Shown: positions 25,031-26,489 of the stretch, one piece after another
Layout: each line of letters starts with the position of its first letter
How positions within the stretch are numbered: position 1 is the first letter of the stretch
Origin: Roseicyclus sp965662675
GTDB taxonomy: Bacteria > Pseudomonadota > Alphaproteobacteria > Rhodobacterales > Rhodobacteraceae
Direction of reading: 5' to 3'
DNA length: 26,489 nt
NCBI RefSeq assembly: GCF_965662675.1
Contig: NZ_CBFIIK010000024.1
Span: forward strand, 1-26,489
Position numbers and translations under genes: made by a program
The notes under the pieces: model-generated
The model's input: the letters and a program-made list of their open reading frames with translations, nothing else
What the model was told of the DNA's origin: nothing
The model's database searches: none

Positions 25031-25920
25031 ATGCCGGTCAAGGACAGGATCGATGCCTTCGGAGCCGTCGCGCTTACGGGTTTCGCGGCGCTTTTGGCCT
25101 TCAACCAAGTCGTGATCGCGGTGGTCAATGAGGGCCTTCAGCCGGTGTTTTTCGCCGCTTTGCGCTCGGCGGGCGGATTGATCTGCATATTGGCATGGAT
25201 GCGCTTGCGCGCCATTCCACTTGTCGTTCCGCCCGGCACGCTTTTGCCGGGGCTGTTAATGGGCGCTTTCTCGCGATCGAGTTCATTTGCCTCTTTGTCG
25301 CATTGGACCTGACCACGGTCACACGCTCAGCGATCATCTTTTACTCCATGCCTCTTTGGCTGGCGCTGATCGCTCATGTCTTGATCCCCGGCGAGCGGAT
25401 CACCGGGCAAAAAGGGGCGGGTTTGGTGCTGGCCTTCGCGGGTGTTGTCTTGGCACTTGTGCTGCGCGGCGGCTCGGAAGGGGCGGGCGCGCTTTTGGGC
25501 GATCTTTGCGCGCTGGTGGCCGCCATCGCATGGGCCGCGATCGCGGCCTTGGCCAAGGCTTCGCGCTTGCGCGAGGTGCGCCCCGAGATGCAGCTGGTCT
25601 GGCAATTGGCGGTCTCACTGCCGCTTTTGGCGGTGGCGGCTTTCGCTTTTGGGCCGTTTTTGCGTGATCCTGACTGGATACATTGGGCAGGGCTTGGGTT
25701 TCAGATCGTAGTGATCGTCTCGGCGGGGTTCTTGCTTTGGTTGTGGCTCTTGTCGATTTACCCGTCGGCGTCGGTTGCGGCCTTCAGCTTTTTGTCACCC
25801 GTCTTCGGGGTGGCGCTGGGCTGGTTGTTGCTTGGTGAAAGCGTCGGGGGCGAAATCTTGCTGGCCTTGGCGTTGGTGGTGGTTGGGCTGATCATGATCA
25901 ACCGGCCCACGCGTGGCTGA
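25031..25920 (+). pseudogene. DMT superfamily (EamA) transporter with a frameshift
   Basis: The ATG at 25031 (GGAG four bases upstream) opens a frame coding MPVKDRIDAFGAVALTGFAA and on to GLLMGAF, then goes out of frame and stops at 25312. The rest of the transporter, from LAIEFICLFVALDLTTVTRS to the end at 25920, continues in the next frame from about 25270. Adding one base (a T would give GAFFAIEF) in GCTTTCTCGCG near 25270-25272 restores a single ~296-residue EamA protein with about ten membrane segments. Everything else is intact, so the break is either very recent or a sequencing/assembly error. CGCGAC-N9-GTCGCG (24994-25014) is a possible operator just upstream. Confidence 0.8.
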
Positions 25921-25935
25921 GCGGGGCGCTGGGTG

Positions 25936-25957
25936 CGATTATTCGTCCGAATAATCG
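25936..25957. repeat. Perfect 22-base palindrome after the transporter
   Basis: CGATTATTCG-TC-CGAATAATCG: ten-base arms, two-base centre, no mismatch, 15 bases past the transporter stop. It is AT-rich in the middle, unlike the surrounding DNA, and has no T run, so it does not look like a standard terminator; a protein-binding site or cruciform is possible. Confidence 0.7.
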
Positions 25958-26000
25958 GGCGCGCCGGTGCGGCGGTTGCGTCTGCCCGCGGCGGCGGGAT

Positions 26001-26028
26001 TTGCGTATTTTTGGAAAGATGAAGGCTC
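26001..26028 (+). repeat. Dispersed 3' motif, copy C
   Basis: TTGCGTATTT, TTGG, AAAGATGAAGG. It is sense to the upstream transporter (81 bases past its stop) and antisense to selO, whose stop codon it touches. Confidence 0.65.
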
Positions 26029-26489
26029 AGGTGCCGCAAAATGTTGCGGTGACGCGTTCATTTTCGCTGGGCGGATCGGCGTATTCGGCAAATGCCGGAT
26101 CATCGCTGAACGGCTGGGCCAATGCCGCCATGAGCCGCTCAAAAGGGGCGAAATCATCCGAGGTGGCGGCTTGGATCGCCTGTTCGATGCGGTGATTGCG
26201 CGGGATGCGGGCGGGGTTTGCGGCTTGCATCGCAGCGATCCGGTCGCGCTCTGCCCGGCCCTCGGCGGCCAAGCGGGCCTGCCAATGGTCCAACCAAGGA
26301 TCGAGGGCCGTGGGATCGATCATTTGCGCCCGCGCCCGGCGCGGGTCGGGGGCAGACAGCGCGCGGAATGTATTGGTGAAATCCGCGCCGTTCTCGGCCA
26401 TGATCGCCAAAAGCGAGCGGGCCAAATCGCCATCGCTTTCATCCTCCGCGGCAAGGCCCATCTTGGCGCGCAACACGCTGTCCCATGCT
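26027..26489 (-). CDS. selO: Protein adenylyltransferase SelO, C-terminal part
   Basis: The frame is open to the window edge; about 153 residues are visible. SelO is a pseudokinase-fold enzyme that transfers AMP to Ser/Thr/Tyr of target proteins and is tied to redox control. The visible part has WDSVLRAKMGL, then IPRNHRIEQAIQAA, AALAQPFSDDPAFAEYADPP, and the family's end, ..TFCGT. The conserved Cys before the C-terminal GT is present; in relatives this Cys forms a redox-sensitive disulfide. The catalytic kinase-like core lies outside the window. It converges with the frameshifted transporter. Confidence 0.92.
   Translation of the reverse strand, partial: AWDSVLRAKMGLAAEDESDGDLARSLLAIMAENGADFTNTFRALSAPDPRRARAQMIDPTALDPWLDHWQARLAAEGRAERDRIAAMQAANPARIPRNHRIEQAIQAATSDDFAPFERLMAALAQPFSDDPAFAEYADPPSENERVTATFCGT

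Noticed and set aside
25939..26025. Minus-strand frame ending ..RRTGAPDYSDE, possibly the tail of a lost gene after selO
   Set aside because: It begins inside selO in another frame, has no start of its own, and its last codons simply read the palindrome at 25936-25957.

Overview
The window is ordinary chromosomal DNA of a high-GC alphaproteobacterium, almost certainly a member of the Rhodobacterales (Rhodobacter/Roseobacter group). The evidence is the IF-3, IHF-alpha, FabH/PlsX/L32 and ferredoxin-NADP reductase sequences. The gene order also fits: siroheme synthase - DUF2849 - sulfite reductase - APS reductase - DUF934 - Fpr behind a divergent Lrp-type regulator. The assembly is a draft, because a run of 10 N interrupts one gene. 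Genes are tightly packed and no gene-free stretch exceeds about 220 bases. I see no phage, insertion sequence, CRISPR array or defence island.

Layout. 1-2.9 kb: the 3' end of a molybdenum-hydroxylase FAD subunit; a GlxA-type AraC regulator; infC, which by homology must start at an AUA codon behind a perfect AGGAGG; and a small membrane-anchored Ala/Glu-repeat protein. 2.9-9.8 kb, minus strand: the assimilatory sulfate-reduction block cysG, DUF2849, cysI, cysH, DUF934 and fpr. An Lrp/AsnC regulator and a DUF3445 (HODM-like) protein diverge from it. The chain makes siroheme (CysG), reduces APS to sulfite (CysH) and sulfite to sulfide (CysI), and Fpr may supply electrons. An FNR-like box sits just upstream of fpr.

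9.8-17.6 kb: a double-length dCTP deaminase and tRNA-Pro(GGG) with a strong terminator. Then comes the conserved block DUF177, rpmF, plsX, fabH, ihfA, merR (all minus), linking ribosome, phospholipid/fatty-acid start and nucleoid functions. Divergent from it are a BamE/OmlA-like lipoprotein and an OlsB-type acyltransferase, followed by a convergent FemAB-like acyltransferase. 17.6-26.5 kb: tyrS and divergent anmK (peptidoglycan recycling), rarD, an eno-HAD-cupin unit with ATGA overlaps, two further EamA-type transporters (one with the N gap, one frameshifted), a Fur-family (Mur-like) regulator, and the 3' end of selO.

I found no new enzymatic system. The signals most worth following are the AUA start of infC; a dispersed motif of about 26 bases found four times, each time 3' of a gene; an FNR-type box with an odd leader in front of fpr; a triplicated 15-bp repeat coding an Ala/Glu helix; and a single-base frameshift in an EamA transporter.
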